This document shows, piece by piece, positions 55,166-63,648 of a DNA stretch of 64,000 nt; within the stretch, counting starts at the first letter, position 1; every line of letters starts with the position of its first letter. Under the pieces are notes generated by a model. The model worked only from the letters and a program-made list of their open reading frames with translations. It was not told the origin of the DNA and made no database searches. This DNA comes from Pseudomonas xionganensis. Its GTDB lineage: Bacteria > Pseudomonadota > Gammaproteobacteria > Pseudomonadales > Pseudomonadaceae. The position numbers and the translations under genes are program-made. The DNA lies in contig NZ_WKJZ01000001.1 in assembly GCF_009763245.1 (NCBI RefSeq), positions 2,620,941 to 2,684,940 on the forward strand, in the 5' to 3' direction.

Positions 55166-55636
55166 CTATTTCAACCGCGGCTCCAGTCGCTGGCGCCCAT
55201 CGCGGGCGGTGAAGGGTTGCGGCTCATCATCGTCTTCGGCCATTCGCTCACGCAGGGTGCGCCGGTCGTCACTGTTGCCGGAAGCATCAGCAGCGCGCCC
55301 TTTCCACCAGCGCTCCAGCGGCCAACGCACCGCCACAAACACCAGGTAAAGCGCCAGGGCCAGCAGGCTGTACATGGTCAGATCCGAGGCCGCACGCCAG
55401 ACGTTGTTGCCGACCTGAAACAGCAGATCCAGAGCTGCAATGGCAATGGCCGGGGCAAAGGCATCCTTGGCCGGATCAACGATGGTCGGGCTGAACAGCA
55501 ACACAGCTACCAGCACCCGCAGCGGCTCACGCAGGTAACGCCACATCCAACCGGTCATGCGCAACCACACCAGCAGGCAGCCCAGGGCCGCAATCAGATA
55601 GGCGCTCCAGGCGAGCAAGTAGTCATTTTCAATCAT
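55166..55636 (-). CDS. Small integral membrane protein, function unknown
   Basis: 156 aa with three or four predicted membrane segments: LAWSAYLIAALGCLLVWLRM (8-27), PLRVLVAVLLFSPTIVD (38-54), PAIAIAALDLLFQVG (62-76) and TMYSLLALALYLVFVAVRW (87-105). A hydrophilic, acidic tail (AEDDDEPQPFTARDGRQRL) follows and should be cytoplasmic. No family signature recognised, although similar small proteins occur near the HIT gene in pseudomonads. Divergent from the oligopeptidase gene, 146 bp between starts. Confidence 0.75.
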   Translation of the reverse strand: MIENDYLLAWSAYLIAALGCLLVWLRMTGWMWRYLREPLRVLVAVLLFSPTIVDPAKDAFAPAIAIAALDLLFQVGNNVWRAASDLTMYSLLALALYLVFVAVRWPLERWWKGRAADASGNSDDRRTLRERMAEDDDEPQPFTARDGRQRLEPRLK

Positions 55637-55782
55637 TGCGCGTGGCTTCTCTTGAGGCGGATTCGACCCAGGGCAATGGCCAGTGGCACCATTTTCCTCA
55701 GCCGACGAACAAACTGGCGCTTATGATAACGGCTTTTGCCTGTTACGGCGTCCCTGACGCCGCCCACCTGTGGAGTTGTGCC

Positions 55783-57867
55783 ATGTTGTCCGCCCCTAGC
55801 GCCCGCCGAGAAAACGCCGCCGATCCGTACCGCTGGCTGGAAAACCGTGACAGCGACGAAGTGCTGGCCCATCTCAAGGCAGAAAACGCCTACCTGGAGG
55901 CGCAACTGAGCGAGCAGGCCGAGCTGCGCGAACAACTGTTCGAGGAAATTCGCGGGCGCATCCGCGAAACCGACCTGAGCCTGCCCACCCCCTGGGGCCC
56001 CTACCTCTATTACCAGCGCACCACCGCCGGCGATGAATATGCGCGCCACTATCGCTGCCTGCGCCCGGCCGATGGATCGCTCAAGGTCGATGAGGCCAGC
56101 GAGCAGCTGCTGCTCGACCCCAATGTTCTGGCGGCAGGCGGCTTTATATCGCTTGGTGCCTTCAGCATCAGCCCCGATCACCAGCGCCTGGCCTATAGCC
56201 TGGACACCAGCGGCGAGGAAACCTATCAGCTGTTTGTCAAAGAGCTGGCCGATGACAGCCTGATCGAACTGCCCTTCACCGACTGTGATGGCAGCATGAC
56301 CTGGGCGGGTGACAGCCAGACCCTGTTCTTCGGTGAACTGGATGACACCCACAGACCGCACAAGCTGTATCGCCATTGCCTGGGCAGCGACGCAGCCGAA
56401 CTGGTGTTCCACGAGGCGGACGGGCGCTTCTTTCTCAGTTGCTACCGCAGCAGCTCCGAGCGCCAGCTGATCCTGCAACTGGGCAGCAAGACCACCAGCG
56501 AAGCCTGGGTGCTGGATGCGGATCAACCGCAGGCGTCCTTCCGCTGCGTGGCCCCGCGCCAGGAAGGCCATGAATACGATATCGATCACGGCCGCTACCA
56601 GGGCCAGTGGAGCTGGCTGATTCGCAGCAACCAGAGTGGCATCAACTTCGCCCTGTACCAGGCCGCCGAGCCCACGCCCGAGCGCGAGCACTGGCAGGAA
56701 ATCCGCGCCCATGATGCCCAAGTGATGCTCGAAGGCGTCAGCCTCAACCAGCAGGCTCTGGTGCTCAGCCTGCGTGAAGGCGGCCTGCCGATTATCGAGG
56801 TGCAGCCCGAGGGCCAGGCTTCCTACCGCGTGCACTTGCCGGATGCGGCCTACAGCCTCTATGTACAGGACAGCCTGGAGTTCGACAGCGCGGTGATCCG
56901 CCTGCGCTACGAGGCGCTCAATCGCCCGGCGCAGATTCGCCAGCTGCACCTGGCCACGGGTGAACAGCAGGTCCTCAAGCAGACGCCGGTCGAGGGCCCT
57001 TTCGATGCCGATGACTATGTCAGCCAACGCCTGTGGGCCACGGCCGCCGACGGCACCCAGGTGCCCATCAGCCTGGTGGCCAGACGTGAGCTGTTCGATC
57101 GCTCCCCTCTCCCGCAAGCGGGAGAGGGGCTGGGGGAGAGGGTCAAAAAGCCTGCCCCGCTCTACCTCTATGGCTACGGTGCCTACGGCGAAAGCCTCGA
57201 CCCCTGGTTCTCCCACGCCCGCCTGAGCCTGCTGGAACGCGGCTTTGTCTTCGCCATCGCCCATGTTCGCGGCGGTGGCGAACTGGGCGAGGCCTGGTAC
57301 CGCGCCGGCAAGCTGGAACATAAAGCCAATACGTTCGGCGACTTTATCGCCTGCGCCGAACACCTGATTGCCACGGGCTATACCACGAGCCAGCAACTGT
57401 GCATCAGCGGTGGCAGCGCCGGCGGCCTGCTGATCGGCGCCGTGCTCAACCAGCGCCCGGAGCTGTTCGCCGCGGCCATCGCCGAGGTGCCCTTTGTCGA
57501 TGTCCTGGGCACCATGCAGAACCCCGACCTGCCGCTAACCGTGACCGAATACGACGAATGGGGCGACCCCAGCGAGCCCGAGGTGTTCGAGCGGATCAAG
57601 GCCTATGCGCCCTACGAGAACGTGCGCGCCCAGGCCTACCCGGCCATCCTCGCCGTGGCCGGCTACAACGACAGCCGGGTGCAGTACTGGGAAGCGGCCA
57701 AATGGGTCGCCAAGCTGCGCGCCAGCAAGACCGATGACAACCTGCTGCTGCTCAAGACCGAGCTTGAGGCCGGCCATGGCGGCATGAGTGGACGCTACCA
57801 GGCGCTGAAAGATGCAGCCCTGGAGTACGCCTTTATCCTCAAGGTGCTGGGCCTGGCAGCGCATTGA
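55783..57867 (+). CDS. Oligopeptidase B-like prolyl oligopeptidase (family S9A)
   Basis: 694-aa serine peptidase cutting short peptides, usually after basic residues in the oligopeptidase B group. The N-terminal beta-propeller begins DPYRWLENRDSDEVLAHL. The C-terminal alpha/beta hydrolase shows LYLYGYGAYGESLDPWF near 460, GGSAGGLLIGAVLNQRP near 545 (nucleophile Ser), the Asp in GYNDSRVQYWE near 630, and His in EAGHGGMSGR near 665. ATG 55783 has GGAG seven bases ahead. Residues about 441-454 (SPLPQAGEGLGER) are encoded by an inserted palindromic repeat. Confidence 0.9.
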   Translation: MLSAPSARRENAADPYRWLENRDSDEVLAHLKAENAYLEAQLSEQAELREQLFEEIRGRIRETDLSLPTPWGPYLYYQRTTAGDEYARHYRCLRPADGSLKVDEASEQLLLDPNVLAAGGFISLGAFSISPDHQRLAYSLDTSGEETYQLFVKELADDSLIELPFTDCDGSMTWAGDSQTLFFGELDDTHRPHKLYRHCLGSDAAELVFHEADGRFFLSCYRSSSERQLILQLGSKTTSEAWVLDADQPQASFRCVAPRQEGHEYDIDHGRYQGQWSWLIRSNQSGINFALYQAAEPTPEREHWQEIRAHDAQVMLEGVSLNQQALVLSLREGGLPIIEVQPEGQASYRVHLPDAAYSLYVQDSLEFDSAVIRLRYEALNRPAQIRQLHLATGEQQVLKQTPVEGPFDADDYVSQRLWATAADGTQVPISLVARRELFDRSPLPQAGEGLGERVKKPAPLYLYGYGAYGESLDPWFSHARLSLLERGFVFAIAHVRGGGELGEAWYRAGKLEHKANTFGDFIACAEHLIATGYTTSQQLCISGGSAGGLLIGAVLNQRPELFAAAIAEVPFVDVLGTMQNPDLPLTVTEYDEWGDPSEPEVFERIKAYAPYENVRAQAYPAILAVAGYNDSRVQYWEAAKWVAKLRASKTDDNLLLLKTELEAGHGGMSGRYQALKDAALEYAFILKVLGLAAH
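57102..57143. repeat. CTCTCCC-family palindromic repeat inside the oligopeptidase gene (copy 4)
   Basis: CTCCCCTCTCCCGCAAGCGG, then GAGAGGGG and GGGGGAGAGGG: the same element as at 51492-51531, here inside the coding region and in frame, encoding SPLPQAGEGLGER just before the hydrolase domain's first strand. Confidence 0.88.
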
Positions 57868-58031
57868 CGAGGCTCTGTTGAGTCGATGATTTCCGGCATA
57901 AGCCCGGGTTTTCTCAGTCGAAAATTTACTTGACCACTTGGGCGGTTTTAACCGCCCTGTCTTGAAACCTCGACTACGCTGGGTGCAACGCTGGCCACTC
58001 GCCATGCACGCACCTACAAGGAAGACCCGTG

Positions 58032-59657
58032 ATGAAAAACTGGAAGATCAGCACCCATCTGTTTCTGCTCGCCACCTGCCTGCTGCTCAGCCTGCTCTGC
58101 GTGGGCGGCCTGGGCCTGTACGGCTTGCAGGCCACCGTACGCGGCTTGCAAACCGTCTACCTGGATCGCGTGGTGCCGCTACGCGACCTCAAGCTGATTG
58201 CCGACCTCTATGCGGTCAATATCGTCGACGCCACCCACAAGGCGCGCAGCGGCGAATTGAGCAACCAGGACGCCCAGCAGTTGATCGAACAGGCCCAGCG
58301 TGAAATAGAAAGCACCTGGCAGGCTTACCTGGCCACCGAACTGATCGCCGACGAGCAGCGCCTGATCACCCAGATCAGCCCGCTGATGGAGCAAGCCCGG
58401 CAACCCCTCAACGAGCTGCAGAGCCTGCTTTATCGGGGCGATTCAGCCGCCATTGAGCGTTTCGCACAAACCCGTCTGTACCCCCTGATTGATCCGCTGT
58501 CAGCCAAGTTTTCCGAGCTGATCGAGGTACAGCTGCAAGAGGCCAAGCACCAATACGAACTGGGTGAAGCCACCTATGCCGACAACCTGAAACTGAGCAG
58601 CGTGGTGCTGCTGCTGGCCCTGCTGCTGGGCCTGACCCAGGCGCTGTACTTTATCCGCCTGATGAACCGCCAGCTGGGCGCCGAACCCGGCGAACTGGAA
58701 GCCATCAGTGCACGCATTGCCGAAGGCCGTCTGGATGGCGGCAAGACATTGGGCAATCAGGTGATGACCGGGGTGATGAAATCGGTACAGAGCATGCGCA
58801 CCGGGCTCAAGGACATGATTGGCAATATTGGTCAGGCCTCGGAAGAAATCGAATGCGCCACCCTGCAACTGGCGGCTTCCTCCGAGCAGGTACTGAGCAG
58901 CGCCAATGTGCAGAGCGACACCGCCTCGGCCATGGCCGCCACCGTCGAACAGCTGGCGGTGAGCATCAACCATATCGCCGAGAATGCCCAACAGACCTAT
59001 GACATGGCGAAGAAGGCCGGGCACCTCACCGATGAGGGCACGGCCGTGATGGCCCGGGCCACCGAGGAAATGCACAAGATCGCCGAACTGGTCAGACAAA
59101 GCGCCGAGGACGTGGAAACCCTGGCCAACCAGTCGCGCAATATCAGCGCCATTGTCGATGTGATTCGCGGCATCGCCGAGCAGACCAACCTGCTCGCCCT
59201 CAATGCCGCCATCGAAGCCGCCCGGGCCGGCGAACAGGGCCGTGGCTTTGCCGTGGTGGCCGACGAAGTGCGTGGCCTGGCCGGGCGCACCGCCCAATCC
59301 ACCACCGAGATCGTCGCCCTGGTCGATGCCATCCAGAGTGGCATGCACAAGGCCAAGGACAGCATGGCCGCCGGTTGTGAGCGGGTCAGCATCGGCACCC
59401 GCCTGGTGGATCAGGCGGCAGGTTCCATGGGCGGCATCCGCCAGGCCCTGGACGAATCCCTGCAGGCGGTCAGCGTGATTTCCACCTCCCTGCAGGAACA
59501 GCGTGCCGCCAGTGAACAGGTGGCCATGAGCGTGGAACGGGTGGCGCAGATCGTCGAGGAAAACTCCGCGGCCCAGGGCGGCATCGTCCAGGCCATTCAG
59601 GCCCTGCAGTCCATGTCCGGGCGTCTGCAGGGCGTCATGCGCCGCTTTAGCTTCTAG
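58032..59657 (+). CDS. Methyl-accepting chemotaxis protein (4HB sensor)
   Basis: 541-aa chemoreceptor. TM1 ([20 protein letters not shown], near 9-30) and TM2 ([20 protein letters not shown], near 190-212) flank a periplasmic four-helix-bundle sensor. A HAMP-like stretch follows, then the signalling tip [20 protein letters not shown] with [17 protein letters not shown] near residues 380-415. There is no C-terminal CheR-binding pentapeptide. ATG 58032 is preferred over GTG 58029 because AAGGAAG is then seven bases upstream. Single gene; ligand unknown. Confidence 0.93.
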   Translation: MKNWKISTHLFLLATCLLLSLLCVGGLGLYGLQATVRGLQTVYLDRVVPLRDLKLIADLYAVNIVDATHKARSGELSNQDAQQLIEQAQREIESTWQAYLATELIADEQRLITQISPLMEQARQPLNELQSLLYRGDSAAIERFAQTRLYPLIDPLSAKFSELIEVQLQEAKHQYELGEATYADNLKLSSVVLLLALLLGLTQALYFIRLMNRQLGAEPGELEAISARIAEGRLDGGKTLGNQVMTGVMKSVQSMRTGLKDMIGNIGQASEEIECATLQLAASSEQVLSSANVQSDTASAMAATVEQLAVSINHIAENAQQTYDMAKKAGHLTDEGTAVMARATEEMHKIAELVRQSAEDVETLANQSRNISAIVDVIRGIAEQTNLLALNAAIEAARAGEQGRGFAVVADEVRGLAGRTAQSTTEIVALVDAIQSGMHKAKDSMAAGCERVSIGTRLVDQAAGSMGGIRQALDESLQAVSVISTSLQEQRAASEQVAMSVERVAQIVEENSAAQGGIVQAIQALQSMSGRLQGVMRRFSF

Positions 59658-59668
59658 AAGCCGCGCCA

Positions 59669-59697
59669 CAGGCGTCCCCGTATTGGCGGGGATGCCT
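59669..59697 (+). terminator. Imperfect hairpin after the chemoreceptor gene
   Basis: CAGGCGTCCCCG pairs with CGGGGATGCCTG (one G-T mismatch) around a short loop, 12 bp after the stop codon. No T run follows; terminator candidate by position. Confidence 0.5.
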
Positions 59698-59771
59698 GCG
59701 ACCAATGTCTCTGGCAAGCATTGGCCAGGCCGGCTAAGGTCAAGTTATCCCACCAGCCAGGCCCGCCGACC

Positions 59772-60245
59772 ATGCCCTGCAGTTCCCATCTGATCGATGA
59801 AATCCGCGATATGTTGCTCGACTGCGGCCTGTTCGACAGCCTGACGCCTAACGAGCTGATCAGCGCCGCCGGTTATTTCAGCATCGGCAAGTTTCAGCCC
59901 GAGGAAAGCATCTTCGCCGAGGGCGATGCCGGCACCTTTATGTGCATCATCCATGCAGGCGCGGTGGCCGTGCACAAGCTCAACTCCAGTGGCGAGGCCA
60001 TTGAACTGGCCAAGCTGCGCAAGGGCCGGGCCTTCGGGGAAATGGCGGTGCTCGATGGCGAGCGGCGTTCGGCCAGTTGTATCGCGGTCAGCGATTGCAG
60101 CCTGCTGATCCTGGCCAGGGACTCCCTGGAAAAGATGCTGGCTGAGATGCCCAAGACCGCCGCCAAGGTGATCCGCGCCATCGCCATTGCCATGTCCAAA
60201 CGCCTGCGCATGGCCGACGGCCTGCTGGTGGAACAGCAGCTATAG
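59772..60245 (+). CDS. Stand-alone cyclic-nucleotide-binding domain protein
   Basis: 157 aa consisting almost only of a CRP/FNR-type cNMP-binding beta-roll (GYFSIGKFQPEESIFAEGDA near residue 35; phosphate-binding cassette GRAFGEMAVLDGERRSASC near 95-113, with the expected Glu and Arg) and a C-terminal helix (MPKTAAKVIRAIAIAMSKRL). The helix-turn-helix of CRP-like regulators is absent, so it may act as a cAMP or c-di-GMP sensor or as a partner protein. Start ATG 59772 precedes the domain; the Shine-Dalgarno is weak. Confidence 0.85.
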   Translation: MPCSSHLIDEIRDMLLDCGLFDSLTPNELISAAGYFSIGKFQPEESIFAEGDAGTFMCIIHAGAVAVHKLNSSGEAIELAKLRKGRAFGEMAVLDGERRSASCIAVSDCSLLILARDSLEKMLAEMPKTAAKVIRAIAIAMSKRLRMADGLLVEQQL

Positions 60246-60299
60246 CCGGCCCTGCATGCGCCGTTTAGACTGCCAACATTGTCACCTCTGGACACCGTC

Positions 60300-60668
60300 A
60301 TGAGCACGCAGAAAACCGACACCAGCAAACTCGACCGCATTCTTGCAGAGGCCCAGCGCTCGCGCGAAGAAGGCTACCGCGACAAGGCCCTGAAGATGTA
60401 CCCGCATGTCTGCGGACGCTGTGGCCGCGAGTTCTCCGGCAAGCGCCTGTGCGAGCTGACCGTGCACCACCGTGACCACAACCACGACAACAACCCCCAG
60501 GATGGCTCCAACTGGGAGCTGCTGTGCCTGTACTGTCATGACAACGAGCACTCGCGCTACACCGACCAGCAGTATTTCGGCGAAGGCTCACTGAGTACGC
60601 CAAAAACCGCGCAGGCCACCCACAACCCCTTTGCTGATCTGGCTGCCCGGCTAAAAAATAAATATTAA
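60300..60668 (+). CDS. yajD: HNH nuclease YajD
   Basis: 122-aa HNH-family protein. The zinc-binding CGRCGRE near residue 38 pairs with CLYCHDNEHS near 75, and the HNH core is LCELTVHHRDHNHDNNPQDG near 50-68. Strong resemblance to E. coli YajD including GSNWELLCLYCHD and the C-terminal NPFADLAARLKNK. Its physiological substrate is not established. ATG 60300 follows from the family alignment. A palindromic repeat lies just downstream. Confidence 0.92.
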   Translation: MSTQKTDTSKLDRILAEAQRSREEGYRDKALKMYPHVCGRCGREFSGKRLCELTVHHRDHNHDNNPQDGSNWELLCLYCHDNEHSRYTDQQYFGEGSLSTPKTAQATHNPFADLAARLKNKY

Positions 60669-60678
60669 GCGGGAGCCT

Positions 60679-60739
60679 GTAGGGTGCGCCGTGCGCACCG
60701 AAGACCCGCGCCAATCTTGGTGCGCACGGCGCACCCTAC
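60679..60739. repeat. Palindromic repeat, GTAGGGTGCGCC family, copy 2
   Basis: Perfect 21-bp inverted ends, GTAGGGTGCGCCGTGCGCAC and its complement, around a 19-bp centre. Same family as 44982-45034. It starts 10 bp after the yajD stop and may serve as its terminator. Confidence 0.88.
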
Positions 60740-60824
60740 GCGCTTGCTCACTTTATCCGATGGCCCTGACCACAACGCCGCCAGGCCTTATACTGCCCGC
60801 CCTTTTGTCTGCAGGCCCAGGTTC

Positions 60825-61295
60825 GTGGCAAACAAGCGATACAGCTGCATCGGGTTATTCAACCCCAAATCCCCGGAAAACGTCGGCGCAGTGATGCGCG
60901 CAGCCGGCTGCTATGGGGTCAATTCGGTGTTCTATACCGGCAAGCGCTATGAACGCGCCCGCGACTTTGTCACCGACACCAAGCGCATCCATATGGATAT
61001 CCCGCTGATCGGCGTTGCCGACCTGCAGCAAATCATCCCCCTGGGCTGCACCCCGGTCGCCGTGGAACTGGTCGAAGGCGCCAGGCCGCTGCCCGAGTAC
61101 ACCCACCCGGATCGCGCCATTTATATCTTCGGCCCGGAAGACGGCTCGCTCAATGACGACATTCGCGCCTGGTGCGAGGACGTCATCTATATCCCCACCG
61201 AGGGCTGCATGAACCTGGCGGCCACGGTCAACGTGGTGCTCTATGACCGCATGGCCAAGGGTAATAACACCAAGTCTGGACCCAAATTCAAATAG
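60825..61295 (+). CDS. RNA 2'-O-methyltransferase, TrmH/SpoU (SPOUT) family
   Basis: 156-aa SPOUT methyltransferase. Motif 1 IGLFNPKSPENVGAVMRAAG near residue 10-30 (Asn and Arg), motif 2 IYIFGPEDGSLNDDI near 105, motif 3 CMNLAATVNVVLYDRM near 130-145, which together form the knotted AdoMet site. It lacks the N-terminal RNA-binding domain of larger family members. It is not TrmL, whose N-terminus differs. Start GTG 60825 (AGG at a few bases) is inferred because the domain begins there. The RNA target is unknown. Confidence 0.85.
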   Translation: MANKRYSCIGLFNPKSPENVGAVMRAAGCYGVNSVFYTGKRYERARDFVTDTKRIHMDIPLIGVADLQQIIPLGCTPVAVELVEGARPLPEYTHPDRAIYIFGPEDGSLNDDIRAWCEDVIYIPTEGCMNLAATVNVVLYDRMAKGNNTKSGPKFK

Positions 61296-61330
61296 GCCAC
61301 GCGCCCGTCCCACTCAACACAGGACTGAGC

Positions 61331-61350
61331 GCGCGGCGGCGCACCCTACA
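61331..61350. repeat. Half copy of the GTAGGGTGCGCC repeat (copy 3)
   Basis: GGCGCACCCTAC without its inverted partner, at the end of the binding-protein gene. On the minus strand its GTAG again contains the TAG stop codon of the upstream gene. Confidence 0.65.
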
Positions 61351-62431
61351 TACCCGATTTCAGCCGGCTAAAGGCCCGCGTCAGGGCGCGGTTAAAGGCC
61401 TGGCTGTTATCGTTCTTGGTGTAGAGGCTGGCGCGCACGGCAGCCGGCGGGTAGGTGCCAGGGTCCTGGCGAATGGCCGGATCCACCAGCTCATCCGCCG
61501 CTGGTACCGCATTGGCGTAATAGATGCTGTTGGTAATGGCAGCAATCACCGATGGTTGCATCAGGTGGTCGAGCAGCGCATGGGCGCCCGCCGGGTTGGG
61601 CGCATCCTTGGGGATGACCATGGCATCGAACCACAGCAAGGTGCCTTCGCGAGGAATGCGGTAATGCAGGCGATGGGGTTTGCCCGCCTCCTCGGCCTGG
61701 GCCGCCGCCAAGGAAACATTTCCATTCCAGGCCATGGCCAGGCAGATATTGCCATTGGCCAGATCGCTGATATTGCGGTCGTTATCAAAATAACGAATCG
61801 AGGGGCGCACCTTGGCCAGATGGGCCTCGGCGAGTTTCAGGTCATCCAGGTTCTGCCGGTTGACATCCAGCCCCAGGTAACGGAAGGCCGCCGCGAACAC
61901 CTCGTTGGGATCATTGAGAAAGCTCACCCCGCAGTCGGCAAAGCGCGCCACCACCTCAGGGTCCAGCAGCATGGCCCAGCTGTCGGTCGGCGCGTCACTC
62001 ATACGCGCCTCGATGGCCTGCTGCTGGTAGCCAATGCCGGTGGTACCCCAGGCATAGATACCAGCATGCCGGTTACCCGGATCGAAGGCGGCCATATGCG
62101 CGACAAATTCGTCCCCCAGGCCGGCGAAATGCGGCAGCCGGCTTTTATCCAGCGGCTGCAATGCGCCACTGGCGATACCCCTGCTCAGGTGCTGGCCGGC
62201 GGTCAGCACCAGGTCATAACCGCTACGACCGGTCAGCAGCTTGGTTTCCACGGTTTCCAGGGAGTCGAAATAGTCCACCACCACCTTGTAACCCGTCTCG
62301 GCCTCGAAACGGCTCAGGGTGTCGGCAGCCAGGTATTCATTCCAGATATACAGATTGACCTGCTTGGTCTGCGGCGCCGCCTGCACGGCGGCACTGAGCC
62401 CTAGGGCCAGACAGAATAGGGATGCACGCAT
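61346..62431 (-). CDS. Periplasmic polyamine-type substrate-binding protein (PotD/PotF-like)
   Basis: 361-aa exported binding protein. Signal peptide MRASLFCLALGLSAAVQAAP (cleavage near 18), then VNLYIWNEYLAADTLSRFE near 25, the PotF-like start, FNDPNEVF-type block FLNDPNEVFAAAFRYLG near 190, and NGNICLAMAWNGNVSLA near 225. Aromatic residues at these positions form the polyamine box in relatives. No permease or ATPase genes are in view. It lies 10 bp after the agmatine deiminase gene, so putrescine, spermidine or agmatine are likely ligands. Confidence 0.88.
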   Translation of the reverse strand: MRASLFCLALGLSAAVQAAPQTKQVNLYIWNEYLAADTLSRFEAETGYKVVVDYFDSLETVETKLLTGRSGYDLVLTAGQHLSRGIASGALQPLDKSRLPHFAGLGDEFVAHMAAFDPGNRHAGIYAWGTTGIGYQQQAIEARMSDAPTDSWAMLLDPEVVARFADCGVSFLNDPNEVFAAAFRYLGLDVNRQNLDDLKLAEAHLAKVRPSIRYFDNDRNISDLANGNICLAMAWNGNVSLAAAQAEEAGKPHRLHYRIPREGTLLWFDAMVIPKDAPNPAGAHALLDHLMQPSVIAAITNSIYYANAVPAADELVDPAIRQDPGTYPPAAVRASLYTKNDNSQAFNRALTRAFSRLKSGM

Positions 62432-62441
62432 GGGTCACCTC

Positions 62442-63551
62442 CTAGCGCTGGGGCGCGGCGTATTGCGGCATGGTGATGCAGGCGACATTGCCGCCACCGA
62501 GCAGGATTTCCCGCGAGTTGTCGATACCGATGATGCGGTGCTGGGGGAACAGCTCGGCCAGAGTGGCCTGGGCCACCCGGTCATTGGGATCATCGAATAG
62601 CGGCAGGACGATGGCCGAATTACCGGCGTAGTAATTGATATAGGAGGCGCAGATCTGCGTGCCGGCCTCGCGCAGATGGGTACCGTCGACCTGATCCAGG
62701 CCCTCGGCCTCTTCGGCCGTCCAGCGCAGCACCTGTGGCTGTGGCAGCTTGAACACTTGCAGGCTGCGACCGCGAGCGTCGCGGACGCTGCGCAGGATAT
62801 CGTAGGCCTCCTGATAGATTTCCCACTGCGGGTCGCTGCGATCGTCGGTCCACTGCATCACCACCACCCCGGGGCGGACAAAGCAGGCCAGGTCATCGAT
62901 ATGACCGTCGGTTTCATCGAACTTGCAGCCGCGCGGCAGCCAGATCACCTGCTCGGCACCGAGATAGTCCGAAAGGCGGCGGGTCATCTCCTCCTTGCCC
63001 AGATGAGCGTTGCGATTGCGGTTGAGCAAGCACTGCTCGGTGGTCAGCAGGGTGCCCTGCCCGTCACTCTGGATGCCGCCCATCTCGGCGATAAAGGGCG
63101 CGCGATAGCGGTCATAGCCTTCGATCTCGAGGATCTTCTGGGCAATCTGATCGTCCTTGTCCCAGGGGTAGTAAAGGCCGCCGTCGAGGCCACCATAGGC
63201 ATTGAACTCGAAGTCCACGCCACGCACCTCGCCGCTCTGATCATTGACCAGAAAGGCCGGGCCACTGTCACGGAACCAGGTGTCGTTGCAGGTCATTTCC
63301 ACCACCCGCACCTGCTCCGGCAGCAGACGCCGGGCATTGGCGTACTGGGCAGCCGAAGCACAGACGGTCACCGGCTCGCTGCTGGCAATGGCGCTGACGA
63401 TCTCGACCCAGACCTTCTGCGCCGGCTTGGCGCCGTTGCGCCACACATCCGGACGCTCCGGCCAGCCGAGCCAGCAGCGGGCCTTGGGTTCGAACTCACC
63501 GGGCAGGCGAAAGCCGTCGGCCTTGGGGATGGAAGTCAGGGAACGCGCCAT
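62442..63551 (-). CDS. aguA: Agmatine deiminase
   Basis: Converts agmatine to N-carbamoylputrescine and ammonia, feeding putrescine synthesis or arginine-decarboxylase catabolism. Guanidino-modifying fold: CNDTWFRDSGPAFLV near residue 105-118, GLYYPWDKDD, the catalytic His in DETDGHIDDLACF near 215, and the nucleophile Cys358 in LLGGGNVACITMPQ. The residue before the Cys is Ala, where many agmatine deiminases have His. ATG 63551 (GAGG seven bases upstream) gives 369 aa, as in P. aeruginosa AguA. Transcribed together with the binding-protein gene. Confidence 0.93.
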   Translation of the reverse strand: MARSLTSIPKADGFRLPGEFEPKARCWLGWPERPDVWRNGAKPAQKVWVEIVSAIASSEPVTVCASAAQYANARRLLPEQVRVVEMTCNDTWFRDSGPAFLVNDQSGEVRGVDFEFNAYGGLDGGLYYPWDKDDQIAQKILEIEGYDRYRAPFIAEMGGIQSDGQGTLLTTEQCLLNRNRNAHLGKEEMTRRLSDYLGAEQVIWLPRGCKFDETDGHIDDLACFVRPGVVVMQWTDDRSDPQWEIYQEAYDILRSVRDARGRSLQVFKLPQPQVLRWTAEEAEGLDQVDGTHLREAGTQICASYINYYAGNSAIVLPLFDDPNDRVAQATLAELFPQHRIIGIDNSREILLGGGNVACITMPQYAAPQR

Positions 63552-63648
63552 GGCACACCTCTTTTTGCATGGAAGATGTGCGCACAGTACGCGGCGTTTC
63601 GCGCCGCTCGCCAACGACGATTTTTACGGAAAAGCTGAATTCAATTCA

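Noticed and set aside
55633..57396. A 587-codon minus-strand frame opposite the oligopeptidase gene
   Set aside because: Antisense to an intact peptidase gene; no recognisable domain and a Gly/Ala/Gln-rich composition.
43334..61350. Insertion sequence or transposon remnants behind the repeats
   Set aside because: No transposase frame, no long inverted ends and no target duplications are visible; the elements are short palindromes only.
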